DNA of 64,000 nucleotides from Candidatus Hydrogenedentota bacterium (GTDB lineage: Bacteria > Hydrogenedentota > Hydrogenedentia > Hydrogenedentales > SLHB01): contig JADLHJ010000039.1 of NCBI GenBank assembly GCA_020848835.1, positions 1-64,000 of the forward strand, in the 5' to 3' direction. The notes under the pieces are model-generated. The model was not told the origin of the DNA, did no database searches, and was given only the letters and a program-made list of their open reading frames with translations. How positions within the stretch are numbered: position 1 is the first letter of the stretch; each line of letters opens with the position of its first letter. Of this stretch, positions 17,849 through 26,932 are shown one piece after another. A program made the position numbers and the translations under genes.

Positions 17849-18949
17849 CTAAAACTCCACGCAGTCCATGCCGAATGCTTCCGCAACGCCCCGGTGCATT
17901 ACATGTCCGTTGTGAACGTTTAACCCGCGTCGCAGCGCTTTGTCCGACGCCAGCGCAGGTTCGAGGCCTTTGTCGGCAAGCGCGAGACCATACCCCAGCG
18001 TAGCGTTTGTCAACGCGTAAGTAGACGTCCGCGGCACCGCCCCCGGCATATTGGTTACGCAATAGTGTACAACGTCGTGAACGGTATACGTTGGCTCCGC
18101 GTGCGTAGTTGGCTTGGCCGTTTCGATACAGCCGCCCTGATCGATCGCAACGTCCACGATTGCCGCGCCTGGGCGCATTTGCTTCACCATCCCCTTCGTC
18201 ACCAAGACCGGCGCGCGCGCACCTGGAATCAGAACGGTGCCTATCACAACGTCTGCCTGTAACACTTCCTCGCCCACCGTCGCACGGTTCGACATCAATG
18301 TCGTGACGTGGCCACCCATGATGTCGTGTACATAGCGCAAACGCGCCGGGTCTATATCAAGAATGGTTACATGCGCACCCATCCCTACGGCGACGTGGCA
18401 AGCATTCTGTCCTGTAGTGCCTGCACCGAGTATGACCACGTGAGCAGGCTTCACGCCGGACACGCCGCTCAGCAAGATGCCGCGTCCCCCGCTCGCCGCT
18501 TCGAGGCATTGCGCCGCCTTTTGCACGGCAAGCCTGCCGGCTACTTCGCTCATCGGGGTGAGCAGCGGCAATGCGCCATCGTCACGCTGGATGGTTTCGT
18601 ATCCAATCGCTGTCACCTTCTTTTTCATCAGGTGACGCGTCAACGATTCGTCAGAAGCCAAATGTAGGTAGGTGTAAATGATCTGCCCGGCGTGCATGCG
18701 GCCGAGTTCTGGGCCGACGGGCTCCTTCACCTTCACGATCATCTCGGCGCGGTCCCAGACGCCCTTTGCGCTCGCAACTATTTGCGCGCCTGCGTCGCGG
18801 TATTGCCCATCGGCGATTCCGCTACCGGCACCCGCGGACTTCTCCACAAGGACCTGATGTCCATGCGCGGTGAAGGCCGCCACGCCGGACGGAAGCATCG
18901 CGACACGGTTCTCCCCCGCTTTGATCTCTCTCGGGACACCGACAATCAT
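17849..18949 (-). CDS. ald: Alanine dehydrogenase
   Basis: A 366-residue NAD-dependent L-alanine dehydrogenase converting alanine to pyruvate and ammonia and back. The N-terminal motif is GVPREIKAGENRVAM, the substrate-binding lysine lies in MIVKVKEP, and the Rossmann fold has VVILGAGTTGQNA. The region DVAIDQGGCIETAKPTTH is characteristic. The ATG at 18949 gives the usual length; the frame continues upstream without homology. Confidence 0.93.
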   Translation of the reverse strand: MIVGVPREIKAGENRVAMLPSGVAAFTAHGHQVLVEKSAGAGSGIADGQYRDAGAQIVASAKGVWDRAEMIVKVKEPVGPELGRMHAGQIIYTYLHLASDESLTRHLMKKKVTAIGYETIQRDDGALPLLTPMSEVAGRLAVQKAAQCLEAASGGRGILLSGVSGVKPAHVVILGAGTTGQNACHVAVGMGAHVTILDIDPARLRYVHDIMGGHVTTLMSNRATVGEEVLQADVVIGTVLIPGARAPVLVTKGMVKQMRPGAAIVDVAIDQGGCIETAKPTTHAEPTYTVHDVVHYCVTNMPGAVPRTSTYALTNATLGYGLALADKGLEPALASDKALRRGLNVHNGHVMHRGVAEAFGMDCVEF

Positions 18950-19087
18950 GCGCGCATTATCACTCCACCTTGCTGACAGAGGAGTATACGACGCACGGAT
19001 GCTGCAAGACCAATCTGTGTAAAAATTTACTAACGTTCCGCACCTTGTTATTCTCGAAGCCATCGCAATTGTTTATATGGATTCACA

Positions 19088-19645
19088 ATGAAATCTTACG
19101 CATCGCCATTTGCTTTTATTGTTATCGTCTTGTTTTTTCCGTCCTGCGCGACCGTCAAACTTTCGGGAGACGAACAGGACGCCTTGAAAGTCCTGCAACG
19201 CTATCTGGCGTTGGACCGTAACGGAGCTCGCGCCGATGGGACGCGTGATGCGGCGATGGCTGCGCTGACGACATGGAACGACGAGCAAGATTGGGAAGAC
19301 TTCTTCGTGTATTCCCAGCACGTGATTTCCAGGCCGCAGTTGGAGAGCGACAAAGTCAAGATTCGTGTGCGATACGATGTGGATGGCGTGATGCGCGGTA
19401 CGGAGTACAACCCTCTGGACACGGAAACGAGCGAGTCCACGGAGTTTATATTGATTAGCACCGCCGATGGATGGAAAATCGAATCTCCAACGATACCGCC
19501 ACACGTAGGTTTCAGCGCAGCGCGAAAGTATGCAAACGAAATTGGGGCGACGAACGCGGCGCAGGTATTGTCCGACGCCGAGTACATTGCGAAACTAAAA
19601 GGCGCGCGGGCGGGCCACTGCAACTGCGAACGGCTGGATTTTTAG
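19088..19645 (+). CDS. Predicted lipoprotein, function unknown
   Basis: A 185-residue protein with a signal peptide ending in FFPSC, so likely lipidated. I recognise no family. The mature part has mixed alpha/beta character, with an acidic region (GDEQDALKVLQRYLAL) and a beta-rich half (VKIRVRYDVDG, FILISTADGWKIESPTIPP) that resembles a small NTF2-like fold. It is transcribed divergently from ald and ends 6 bases before dtd. Confidence 0.7.
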   Translation: MKSYASPFAFIVIVLFFPSCATVKLSGDEQDALKVLQRYLALDRNGARADGTRDAAMAALTTWNDEQDWEDFFVYSQHVISRPQLESDKVKIRVRYDVDGVMRGTEYNPLDTETSESTEFILISTADGWKIESPTIPPHVGFSAARKYANEIGATNAAQVLSDAEYIAKLKGARAGHCNCERLDF

Positions 19646-19651
19646 GGTAGC

Positions 19652-20101
19652 GTGCGCGCGGTTGTACAGCGGGTGCATGAATCGTCCGTGACGGTGGAAG
19701 GCCGAATTACGGGAAAAATCGGCAAGGGGTTGCTCGTGTTGCTGGGTGTGAGCGAGTCCGATACGGAACAGGACGCCGACTATCTTGCGGAGAAGATCGT
19801 TGGACTACGTTGTTTTACCGACGACGCCAGCAAGTTTAACCTGAGCGTGCGCGACGTCGGCGGCAGCGTCTTGGCAGTATCGCAATTCACGTTGTTTGGC
19901 GACTGCCGCAAAGGGAAACGTCCCTCGTTTACGGAAGCAGCACGGCCCGAATTGGCCATACCGCTTTACGAACGCTTCGTCGAGCGTGTGCGTGCCTCCG
20001 GAATTGAAGTGCAGACCGGTGAATTCGGCGCGCACATGGACGTGCATCTCGTTAATGACGGCCCCGTGACGCTCATGCTGGATTCAAAGAAAGCGTTCTA
20101 A
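19652..20101 (+). CDS. dtd: D-aminoacyl-tRNA deacylase
   Basis: A 149-residue DTD enzyme that hydrolyses D-amino acids mischarged on tRNA. It starts with [17 protein letters not shown], has the active-site stretch [17 protein letters not shown], and the cross-subunit Gly-cisPro segment [10 protein letters not shown]. The start is GTG. The last base of its stop is the first base of the next gene's ATG (TAATG). Confidence 0.95.
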   Translation: MRAVVQRVHESSVTVEGRITGKIGKGLLVLLGVSESDTEQDADYLAEKIVGLRCFTDDASKFNLSVRDVGGSVLAVSQFTLFGDCRKGKRPSFTEAARPELAIPLYERFVERVRASGIEVQTGEFGAHMDVHLVNDGPVTLMLDSKKAF

Positions 20102-21816
20102 TGGAAGCGATCTGCGGAATACTTGGACGCCGCGATGCCGATGCCCTCGACGCGATGGTCGCCGCGCTGCGCGGACGCGCCGACGCAACTCACAAGTCTA
20201 TCGCTGAGAATTATGCGGTCGCGGCCTCGCATCCTCTAGACGAACTATCCCTGATCGACGGCAAGCCCCGCGTCAAAACGGTTGCCAATCTCTCGCCGGC
20301 GTTGTTCCACCGCTATTGTATGAAATCGACGCGTACCTTCGCTCTTGAAATCAAGGGGGCCTATGCGTGCGCGGTAGGGTTGGATGGCGGGTCGCGCTGG
20401 TGGCTCATGCGCGATCGTCTCGGGCAACGTCCTCTCTATTATTTTCATGGAAATGGGTTTCTCGCGTTTGCGTCGGAATTGAAGGCGCTGCTCGCTTCCG
20501 GGCTTGTTCCCAAGCGCCTGAACCTGCTTGCCGTCGATCGCTATTTGACCTTGCGTTGCGTGCCGGGTGCGGAGTCCATCATCGCTGGTGTGCACCGGGT
20601 ACAGCCCGGGTATGTGCTGGAGTATCGAGACGGACATATCAACGAAACACGCATCGCAACATTCGAGCTTCAAACGCGGGAACAACCGCGCGAAACTTCT
20701 GTAAGGGAACTGCGTGACCATTTGACCGCCGCACTCGAACGCAATTCCGCGGACAATGTGCTGTGGTCAGGGGGAATCGATTGCGCCTCGCTTGCAGCTT
20801 TGCGTAGCGAATTAAAACCAGTCTTTGTGACACTCGATCGCGTGTGGCAAGACGAATCGCGACTCGCAACCGAATCCGCGCGGCTCATGGAGCGAACGCT
20901 ACAGACCTTGCACGCGCGACGATTGACGGAGGATACCGTACACAAAGCGGTGCGCGCGCTTGACGAACCACTTGCGGATCCGTCCGTTCTTCCGCTTTGG
21001 TTAATTGCCGAAGCCGCGGCCGAACAGCAGACAGCGTATGTCTCGGGTCACGGCGCTGACGAATTGCTCGGCGGATATCCGCGCTTCAACTTTCTGCAGA
21101 AAGCGCGCGGCGCGAAAGACCTCGTCCCTGCCGGATTGCTCACCGATCTCATGCCTGCGCTACCGCCGAACGCCTTCATTCGCAGGGGTAGCCAATACCT
21201 CGTGTCCATGCACGACGCTCAGGAAAGTTATCTTTCGCTGGTTTCGGTTTTCGATCGCGGCGAGCGCGAATCGCTCTACACCGACGCGATGAAATCCGCG
21301 ATCTACGACTTGGGTGGAGGCATCCCCGCCGTGAAGGAGCATTTTGGCGAACCCGATCTGACGCGCAACGTCCTTTCGCTGGACTTGCACGTCGGCCTCC
21401 CCAATCTGCTGCTCAGCAAATGCGATCGGATTTTCGCAGCGCATGGATTGCAGGTTGACTTCCCGTATCTTGACGATGACCTCGTGGACTTTGCGATTGG
21501 CCTCTCCGCAAAAGCCAAGTACGGTGTGCGAAGCAAGCCGTTGTTGCGCCTGGCGACGCGCGGCAAACTTCCGACACCCGTGCGCATGCGGGCACGCCGC
21601 GATTTCCGTATCCCGCAAAGTGGTCGTGCGCTACGCGTGATCGACAATGTCGCTCGGGAATGCGTGACGCCGGATCGGGTAGATGCCCTGGGACTTTTTC
21701 GCTGGCATGCGGTCGATGAAATTCTGCGCGAGGCCACGCACAATGTGTACCGCCGCCGGCAGTATTGGGCGTTGGTCATGTTCTTTGCGTGGTACCGCAA
21801 TGTGATGGAATCATAG
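20101..21816 (+). CDS. Asparagine synthetase B-like protein with degenerate amidotransferase domain
   Basis: A 571-residue protein with an N-terminal class II glutamine-amidotransferase-like domain (about 1-180) and a C-terminal asparagine-synthase ATP-pyrophosphatase domain (LWSGGIDCASLAAL near 220; SGHGADELLGGYPRF near 315). The N-terminus reads MEAICGILG, so the expected catalytic Cys2 is at position 5 and cannot become the N-terminal nucleophile by removing Met. The usual HRGPD, NGEIYN and SDTE motifs are also missing. The synthase half looks intact, so it may use free ammonia or another nitrogen source. It heads a run with a formyltransferase and a glycosyltransferase, suggesting surface-molecule modification. 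Confidence 0.75.
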   Translation: MEAICGILGRRDADALDAMVAALRGRADATHKSIAENYAVAASHPLDELSLIDGKPRVKTVANLSPALFHRYCMKSTRTFALEIKGAYACAVGLDGGSRWWLMRDRLGQRPLYYFHGNGFLAFASELKALLASGLVPKRLNLLAVDRYLTLRCVPGAESIIAGVHRVQPGYVLEYRDGHINETRIATFELQTREQPRETSVRELRDHLTAALERNSADNVLWSGGIDCASLAALRSELKPVFVTLDRVWQDESRLATESARLMERTLQTLHARRLTEDTVHKAVRALDEPLADPSVLPLWLIAEAAAEQQTAYVSGHGADELLGGYPRFNFLQKARGAKDLVPAGLLTDLMPALPPNAFIRRGSQYLVSMHDAQESYLSLVSVFDRGERESLYTDAMKSAIYDLGGGIPAVKEHFGEPDLTRNVLSLDLHVGLPNLLLSKCDRIFAAHGLQVDFPYLDDDLVDFAIGLSAKAKYGVRSKPLLRLATRGKLPTPVRMRARRDFRIPQSGRALRVIDNVARECVTPDRVDALGLFRWHAVDEILREATHNVYRRRQYWALVMFFAWYRNVMES

Positions 21817-21819
21817 CCC

Positions 21820-22767
21820 ATGCGCATTGCAATGACCGGCAGCGGGATGATGGCGACGTTTATGGCGCGCGCAATAGTGGATTCGGGGCACGAGCTTGTC
21901 GCGGTGATCGACAACGGGCGAACGATCAAGGGCGCAAAACGCTGGCTCAATCCTTTGCTGGCCTCGGTGTTCACGCCGAACGCACAAGTGAACGCCATCG
22001 CGCGCAAGCGCCGCATACCCATAGTCTATATAGACAAAATGACCGAGAACGAGCTCGCTCCGCTCGCAGCAACGAAACCTGATCTGATTCTCGTTGGCGG
22101 TTTTTCGATTATTCTAAAGAAACCGATTATTCAACTGCCGCGCATTGCCTGCGTCAATTGCCATTCATCACTATTGCCAAAACACCGCGGACCCAATCCA
22201 TTCCAGGCTGCGATTCTTGCAGGCGAAACGGAGACGGGCATCACCTATCACGTCATCGACGAAGGGATCGACACCGGTCCCATTCTCGCGCAGCACAGGA
22301 TTCCGATCACGAACAGCGATACCGCGGGTTCGCTGGTGCGGCGCACCTCGGCGCTTGCGGCCGAGAAGCTACCGGAGTTGTTGCAGCAAATTGAACGTGA
22401 CGGATTGAACGCCATCGAGCAAGTCCACGGCGAAGGCAGCTACGACAAGAAACTTTCGGATGATGAACTCTTCCTGCGCTGGGATGAGCCTGCAGAGTGC
22501 CTCGAACGCAAAGTGCGAGCCTGCTTTCCCTACACGATGGCGCGCTTCAAATATCGCGGCGATACCGTCTACGCGACGCGCGTGAAGGCCTACGAGAAAG
22601 ATACCGGCAAGGCGCCCGGCACCATTACGGCAGCGCGTCCCTACATTCGCGTGGCGACCGGCAAGGGCACGCTCGCGGTAATGCTCGGCTATCGCAAGCA
22701 TTTCCCGCTTCCTTGGTTTTGGCCAGGCTTCTTCTGGCGTCCACCCGTTGGGGACCGCCTTGACTGA
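21820..22767 (+). CDS. Formyltransferase, methionyl-tRNA formyltransferase-like
   Basis: A 315-residue protein with the folate-dependent formyltransferase core. NCHSSLLPKHRGPNPFQAAI holds the Asn-x-His catalytic pair, and YHVIDEGIDTGPIL holds the Asp. A C-terminal OB-like domain follows. The N-terminus (RIAMTGSGMMATFMARAIV) differs from typical Fmt, and the neighbours are not the def-fmt pair, so it may instead formylate an amino sugar. It follows the asparagine-synthase-like gene by three bases. Confidence 0.75.
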   Translation: MRIAMTGSGMMATFMARAIVDSGHELVAVIDNGRTIKGAKRWLNPLLASVFTPNAQVNAIARKRRIPIVYIDKMTENELAPLAATKPDLILVGGFSIILKKPIIQLPRIACVNCHSSLLPKHRGPNPFQAAILAGETETGITYHVIDEGIDTGPILAQHRIPITNSDTAGSLVRRTSALAAEKLPELLQQIERDGLNAIEQVHGEGSYDKKLSDDELFLRWDEPAECLERKVRACFPYTMARFKYRGDTVYATRVKAYEKDTGKAPGTITAARPYIRVATGKGTLAVMLGYRKHFPLPWFWPGFFWRPPVGDRLD

Positions 22768-23803
22768 TCGTGTGCGCACACCGGTTTCAATCGTAATTCC
22801 CGCGCACAACCAGCTCCATTATTGCCGGCAATGCATCGAATCGATCCGCGCGCATACGCGCTATCCCTACAAGCTGATACTTGTGGACAACGGATCGACC
22901 GATGGCGTCTCGGAGTATTTCGATTCTGTTCCTGACGCAATCGTCATCCATAGTGAAACCAATCTTGGCTTTCCCGCGGGCGTCAATCTTGGGCTGGCGC
23001 ACGCAAGCGGACACGTGTTATTGCTCAATAGCGACACCATTGTTCCCGAAGACTGGTTGGATCGCCTCGTCGCCGTGCTGGAACGCGGACAGCGAATAGG
23101 AATTGTCGGGCCGATGAGCAACCACGTCTCAGGTCCACAACTCATTCCGGATATGGCCCTAACCAGCATGGACGAGATTAACGATGTGGCGAACAACCGC
23201 GCGAAGGGTTTCGCCGGTCAAACGCTCGATGTGGAACGCGTGGTTGGTTTTTGCATGTTGATTCGCGATACCGCCTTCGCTGCCGTGGGCAAGATGGACG
23301 AATCCTTCGGCATCGGTAATTTTGAAGACGACGACTATTGCCTTCGCGTACGCAAGGCGGGCTACCGCGTGTGCATCGCAGAAGACTGCTTCGTCTTCCA
23401 CTACGGCAGCCGAACCTTCTCTGCGCTTGGATTCGATAACGAGGCCTTTGACGCGCTCATTGCCAGAAATGAGGAGACCTTCAACCAGAAGTGGGGAACG
23501 GCATCCGGCGTTTCCCGCGCACAGCAGGTCGCGGCAGGTCTTCTCGTCGAGGCCGATAGACTCGAACGCGAAGGCAGGAACGCAGCAGCCATCGCAAAAA
23601 TAAAAGACGCCATCGCCATGGCCCCTTACCATGCGCCCGCCTTCTACCAGCTTGGGCTACTCCTGCTTCGCCTCGGCAACAAGCCACAAGCCATCGAACA
23701 ATTCCGGCGCGCGGTCCGCCTTGATCCCTCTCATGATGACGCTAGTACACAATTGGCCGCGTTGGCTCCCAATCCAAAATCCGAAATCCAGAATCCCCAA
23801 TAG
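22760..23803 (+). CDS. Family 2 glycosyltransferase with C-terminal TPR
   Basis: A GT-A fold glycosyltransferase. It has VSIVIPAHNQLHYC, LVDNGSTDGV, the metal-binding LLLNSDTIVP (DxD position), and a VVGFCMLIRD...GIGNFEDDDYCLR acceptor region. Residues about 265-340 form TPR repeats (AAIAKIKDAIAMAPYHAPAFYQLGLLL). The start at TTG 22760 has GGGG upstream; TTG 22748 is an alternative. It overlaps the formyltransferase stop. The last residues (PNPKSEIQNPQ) are encoded by a heptanucleotide repeat and look like an accidental extension. Confidence 0.82.
   Translation: MTDRVRTPVSIVIPAHNQLHYCRQCIESIRAHTRYPYKLILVDNGSTDGVSEYFDSVPDAIVIHSETNLGFPAGVNLGLAHASGHVLLLNSDTIVPEDWLDRLVAVLERGQRIGIVGPMSNHVSGPQLIPDMALTSMDEINDVANNRAKGFAGQTLDVERVVGFCMLIRDTAFAAVGKMDESFGIGNFEDDDYCLRVRKAGYRVCIAEDCFVFHYGSRTFSALGFDNEAFDALIARNEETFNQKWGTASGVSRAQQVAAGLLVEADRLEREGRNAAAIAKIKDAIAMAPYHAPAFYQLGLLLLRLGNKPQAIEQFRRAVRLDPSHDDASTQLAALAPNPKSEIQNPQ
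23772..23799 (+). repeat. Four-copy heptanucleotide tandem repeat
   Basis: ATCCAAA, ATCCGAA, ATCCAGA and ATCCCCA follow one another without gaps at the 3' end of the glycosyltransferase gene. The form (ATCCxxA) recalls the short tandem heptanucleotide repeats of some cyanobacteria. Confidence 0.6.
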
Positions 23804-23885
23804 ACCTCTTCCTTCGCGCGTTGTATACTTGCGAGATCGGAGTCCTAGCTGGCGCTATAAGGCGCAACCGCAATTGGAGGGGTAT

Positions 23886-25106
23886 ATGCGTATTAGTGGA
23901 ACATTTTTGCTCGTCGCGTGTCTTGCACTTGCCGCGCACGCAGGCGCGATTAAACCGGGCCCCAACGCCCAGGAAGAAATTCAGGAAGCGCTCATTACCG
24001 CGAAGCCGGGCGCAACGATAAATCTCGGCGAAGGCACCTTCGATCTCAAAATGGGTCTTTCATTGGACATCGACCGCGTGAAGTTGCGCGGCAAAGGGCC
24101 TGACAAGACGATCCTCTCTTTCAAGAACCAGAATGCAGGTAGTGAAGGCCTCATCGTCACCGGCAGCGGCGTCGTGCTGGAGAATTTCGCTGTTGAAGAC
24201 TCGAAGGGCGACGCCATCAAGACGAAGGGCTGCAAGGGAATTACCTTCCGCAGTGTGCGCGCGGAATGGACGGGCGGCCCTAAGGAAACGAACGGTTCCT
24301 ACGGTTTCTATCCAGTCGAGAGCGAAAACGTATTGATCGAAAAGTGCGTTGCTATCGGCGCGTCAGATGCGGGCATTTACGTGGGGCAGTCCAAGAATAT
24401 CGTCGTGCGCCAATCTCGGGCGGAATATAACGTTGCCGGTATCGAAATCGAAAACTGCCACGGCGCGGACGTCTACGAATGCGTGGCTACGAAGAACACA
24501 GGCGGAATTCTCGTGTTCGACATGCCAGACCTGCCGGTGCAAGGCGGACGCGACGTGCGCGTTTTCAATAATCAGGTTGTGGACAACGACACGCAAAATT
24601 TCGCGCCGAAGGGGAACATCGTGGCAACCGTGCCCACCGGCACCGGCATCATGATCATGGCGAACAATAACGTGGAAGTGTTCGAGAACACCTTGAGCGG
24701 CAATCAAACCACAAACTGCCTCATCGTCAGTTACCTCGCTTCGGGTAAAGAAATCAAAGACCCCAACTACGATCCGTACCCCGAGGGTATCTACATTCAC
24801 AGCAACAAATTTGGCAGCGGCGGTAACGACCCGCAGGGCGATCTCGGCGGCGCGCTAAGCGAACTCATAGGAAAGCCGGTGCCGGACATTGTGTGGGACG
24901 GCGTAATCGATACGAAAAAAATGGCCGGCGGCGAATTGCCAAAGGACCTGCGCATCTATATAGACGGCAATCAAGACGCGGACTTTATCAATTTCGATCT
25001 GATGAACGCGTTAAGCGACCCATCGAAAGCGAAAATTTCGCGCGACATCGCCGCGCACGCGGGCGAGCTGCCGCGCCTGAAACCCATCAAGCTCGCGCGG
25101 AGGTAG
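23886..25106 (+). CDS. Secreted parallel beta-helix repeat protein
   Basis: A 406-residue secreted protein with a signal peptide ending AAHAG near residue 20. The rest is a right-handed parallel beta-helix: repeated short strands with turns such as NVLIEKCVAIGASDAGIYVGQSK, NIVVRQSRAEYNVAGIEIENC and NVEVFENTLSGNQTTN. It matches the family that is regularly found beside the diheme-cytochrome family gene that follows (the TIGR03805/TIGR03806 pairing). GGAGG stands 8 bases before the ATG. Its ligand or substrate is unknown. Confidence 0.8.
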   Translation: MRISGTFLLVACLALAAHAGAIKPGPNAQEEIQEALITAKPGATINLGEGTFDLKMGLSLDIDRVKLRGKGPDKTILSFKNQNAGSEGLIVTGSGVVLENFAVEDSKGDAIKTKGCKGITFRSVRAEWTGGPKETNGSYGFYPVESENVLIEKCVAIGASDAGIYVGQSKNIVVRQSRAEYNVAGIEIENCHGADVYECVATKNTGGILVFDMPDLPVQGGRDVRVFNNQVVDNDTQNFAPKGNIVATVPTGTGIMIMANNNVEVFENTLSGNQTTNCLIVSYLASGKEIKDPNYDPYPEGIYIHSNKFGSGGNDPQGDLGGALSELIGKPVPDIVWDGVIDTKKMAGGELPKDLRIYIDGNQDADFINFDLMNALSDPSKAKISRDIAAHAGELPRLKPIKLARR

Positions 25107-25107
25107 T

Positions 25108-26199
25108 ATGCGGTTCGTGAAGTACGTCGCGCTTGCGACAACTGCGTGCGCAACGATTGTCTTGCTGGGACAGGTGCATGCAGCGAAGAAAGGCGACGCA
25201 TCCGCAGTCAATGTGCGCTTAAGCGGTAGTGCGCCGAAATCGCTTTCCGAATACCGCTTCTTTGTAGGAAACCTCGCCGATCTGAAGCCAAACGAAGGCG
25301 TGGTTCCCTACGATTTGAATACGCCGCTCTTCTCTGACTACGCCACCAAGTACCGCCACGTCTGGATGCCCAAGGGTACGAGCGCGGCTTATCACGGCGA
25401 AGACGCTTTCGATTTTCCGGTGGGCGCAACGCTTATCAAAACCTTTTCGTTCCTGCACGACCTGCGCGACCCGGCGAAGGGACAGCGCATCATCGAAACC
25501 CGGCTCCTCATCCGCAAGAAAAAGAGATGGGACGCCTTGGTCTATTTGTGGAACGACGAGCAGACCGAGGCCACGCTGAAAGTCGCGGGCACGACGAAAG
25601 ACGTCACCTGGATTGACCGCAATGGCGCTGAGCGCAGTTCCAATTACATTGTTCCAAACGTAAACCAATGCAAAGGCTGCCACGTAGTCGATAAAAAAAT
25701 CGTCCCTATCGGGCCGAAGGCGCGCAATCTGAACAGGAATTATGACTATGCCGATGGCGGCGCCAACCAGCTTGATCACTGGACGCAGGCCGGATACTTG
25801 ACTGGAGCACCCTCCCCCAATGCGGCGCCAAAGCTTGCCGTGTGGAACGATTCGTCCAGCGGCACTGTAGACGATCGCGCCCGCGCTTGGCTTGAGATCA
25901 ACTGCGCGCATTGCCACAACCCGCGTGGTCCTGCGAACACGTCCGGCCTCGATTTACGTTTCAGCCAGCGCGATCCTGTGAAGTGGGGCGTCATGAAGGT
26001 GCCAGTAGCGGCAGGCAGAGGTTCGGGCGGAAGGAGCTATGACATTGTGCCCGGCAAACCTGATGAATCGATTCTGACGTATCGATTGGAATCGACAGAG
26101 CCTGGGATCATGATGCCTGAGTTACCCCGACGATTGGTCGATGAAGATTCGCTACCTTTAATCAAAGAGTGGATCGCGTCGATGCACGATGTAAAGTAG
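25108..26199 (+). CDS. Diheme c-type cytochrome, SO_2930/TIGR03806-like
   Basis: A 363-residue exported protein with a signal peptide (ending VHAAK) and two heme-binding motifs, CKGCH near residue 191 and CAHCH near 270, so two c-type hemes. Other family features are VPYDLNTPLFSDYATKYRHVWMP and PGKPDESILTYRLES. It starts one base after the beta-helix gene stops and is the normal partner of that family. The two proteins probably act together in the periplasm or at the outer membrane; the reaction is not known. Confidence 0.85.
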   Translation: MRFVKYVALATTACATIVLLGQVHAAKKGDASAVNVRLSGSAPKSLSEYRFFVGNLADLKPNEGVVPYDLNTPLFSDYATKYRHVWMPKGTSAAYHGEDAFDFPVGATLIKTFSFLHDLRDPAKGQRIIETRLLIRKKKRWDALVYLWNDEQTEATLKVAGTTKDVTWIDRNGAERSSNYIVPNVNQCKGCHVVDKKIVPIGPKARNLNRNYDYADGGANQLDHWTQAGYLTGAPSPNAAPKLAVWNDSSSGTVDDRARAWLEINCAHCHNPRGPANTSGLDLRFSQRDPVKWGVMKVPVAAGRGSGGRSYDIVPGKPDESILTYRLESTEPGIMMPELPRRLVDEDSLPLIKEWIASMHDVK

Positions 26200-26932
26200 T
26201 GTTCATGGCGCTGATCGCTATTCGGTGTCCTCATTATCAACGACATTAAAACGATTGAGAGGACGACTACGAACGCGAAGCATAAACGCGCGCGAAAATG
26301 ATGTGCATTCGTTACACCGCTTCTCGTTAATAAAAAAAGAGAAAACCCCGGCGTGCCTCCCCCGAAGAACGCCGGGGTTCCCTTCCCCCTCAAGTCACTG
26401 GCCCACCGGCGAGCTGTGTCCCCCGTCTCCCCCGTTACCAGCGACTTAAATATCTAAACGGGGGGGCGAGCGCCTCGAAACTCCCAAATGATCGGTCTTA
26501 GCTGCAAGGCTGTCCTGGTGACAAAGGTGGGATGTGAAGGCTTGGGTTGGTCGGAAGCAGTTCCAGATTTGAAGAGGTAGGTGTTGTCCATCTGGAATGC
26601 GGTCCTTGCCCCGAGGCGTTCGCTCCCCCGTCTATTCGTTTGATTCAACTGTGCGGACGAATCTAATAAAGCACCCCGCGTGCCAAAAAGTTACAACGAA
26701 TGCTCCATTTGCTAAGTCTATGCAATTGAGATACTTCGCCGAATAGAGTTATATTGCGCAACATATCGGCGACTTGTAGCACTGTTCAATGGAACACAAC
26801 TGCGCAGTACAATCGTGCGCAAATTCACGATTTCGGTTGCCAGATTTATACCTAACAATACGTATTGTGCATTCAACTTTTGGCCGTGTACAACAAGACC
26901 CAAAGAATCCCCTTTTCATAGAGGAGCATACG
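26200..26932. other. Long intergenic region with several inverted repeats
   Basis: About 730 bases between the cytochrome gene and a decayed gene. No supported coding region is seen. It holds the terminator-like hairpin at 26344-26379, a CCCCCGTT...AACGGGGG pair around 26429-26465, and an 8-base inverted repeat TTCCAGAT/ATCTGGAA at 26561-26597. The last 200 bases are AT-rich and probably contain the promoter of the gene at 26933. Confidence 0.5.
26344..26379 (-). terminator. Strong hairpin oriented as a minus-strand terminator
   Basis: AACCCCGGCGT pairs with ACGCCGGGGTT around a 14-base loop. On the minus strand the stem is followed by TTTTCTCTTTTTTT, a clear U-run; on the plus strand only a weak TTCCCTT follows. 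No minus-strand gene ends nearby, as the closest (pdxH) ends 900 bases away. It may also serve the plus-strand cytochrome gene. Confidence 0.6.

Noticed and set aside
26454..26648. A 64-codon minus-strand open frame in the gap after the cytochrome gene
   Set aside because: No ribosome binding site or family; it covers inverted-repeat DNA.
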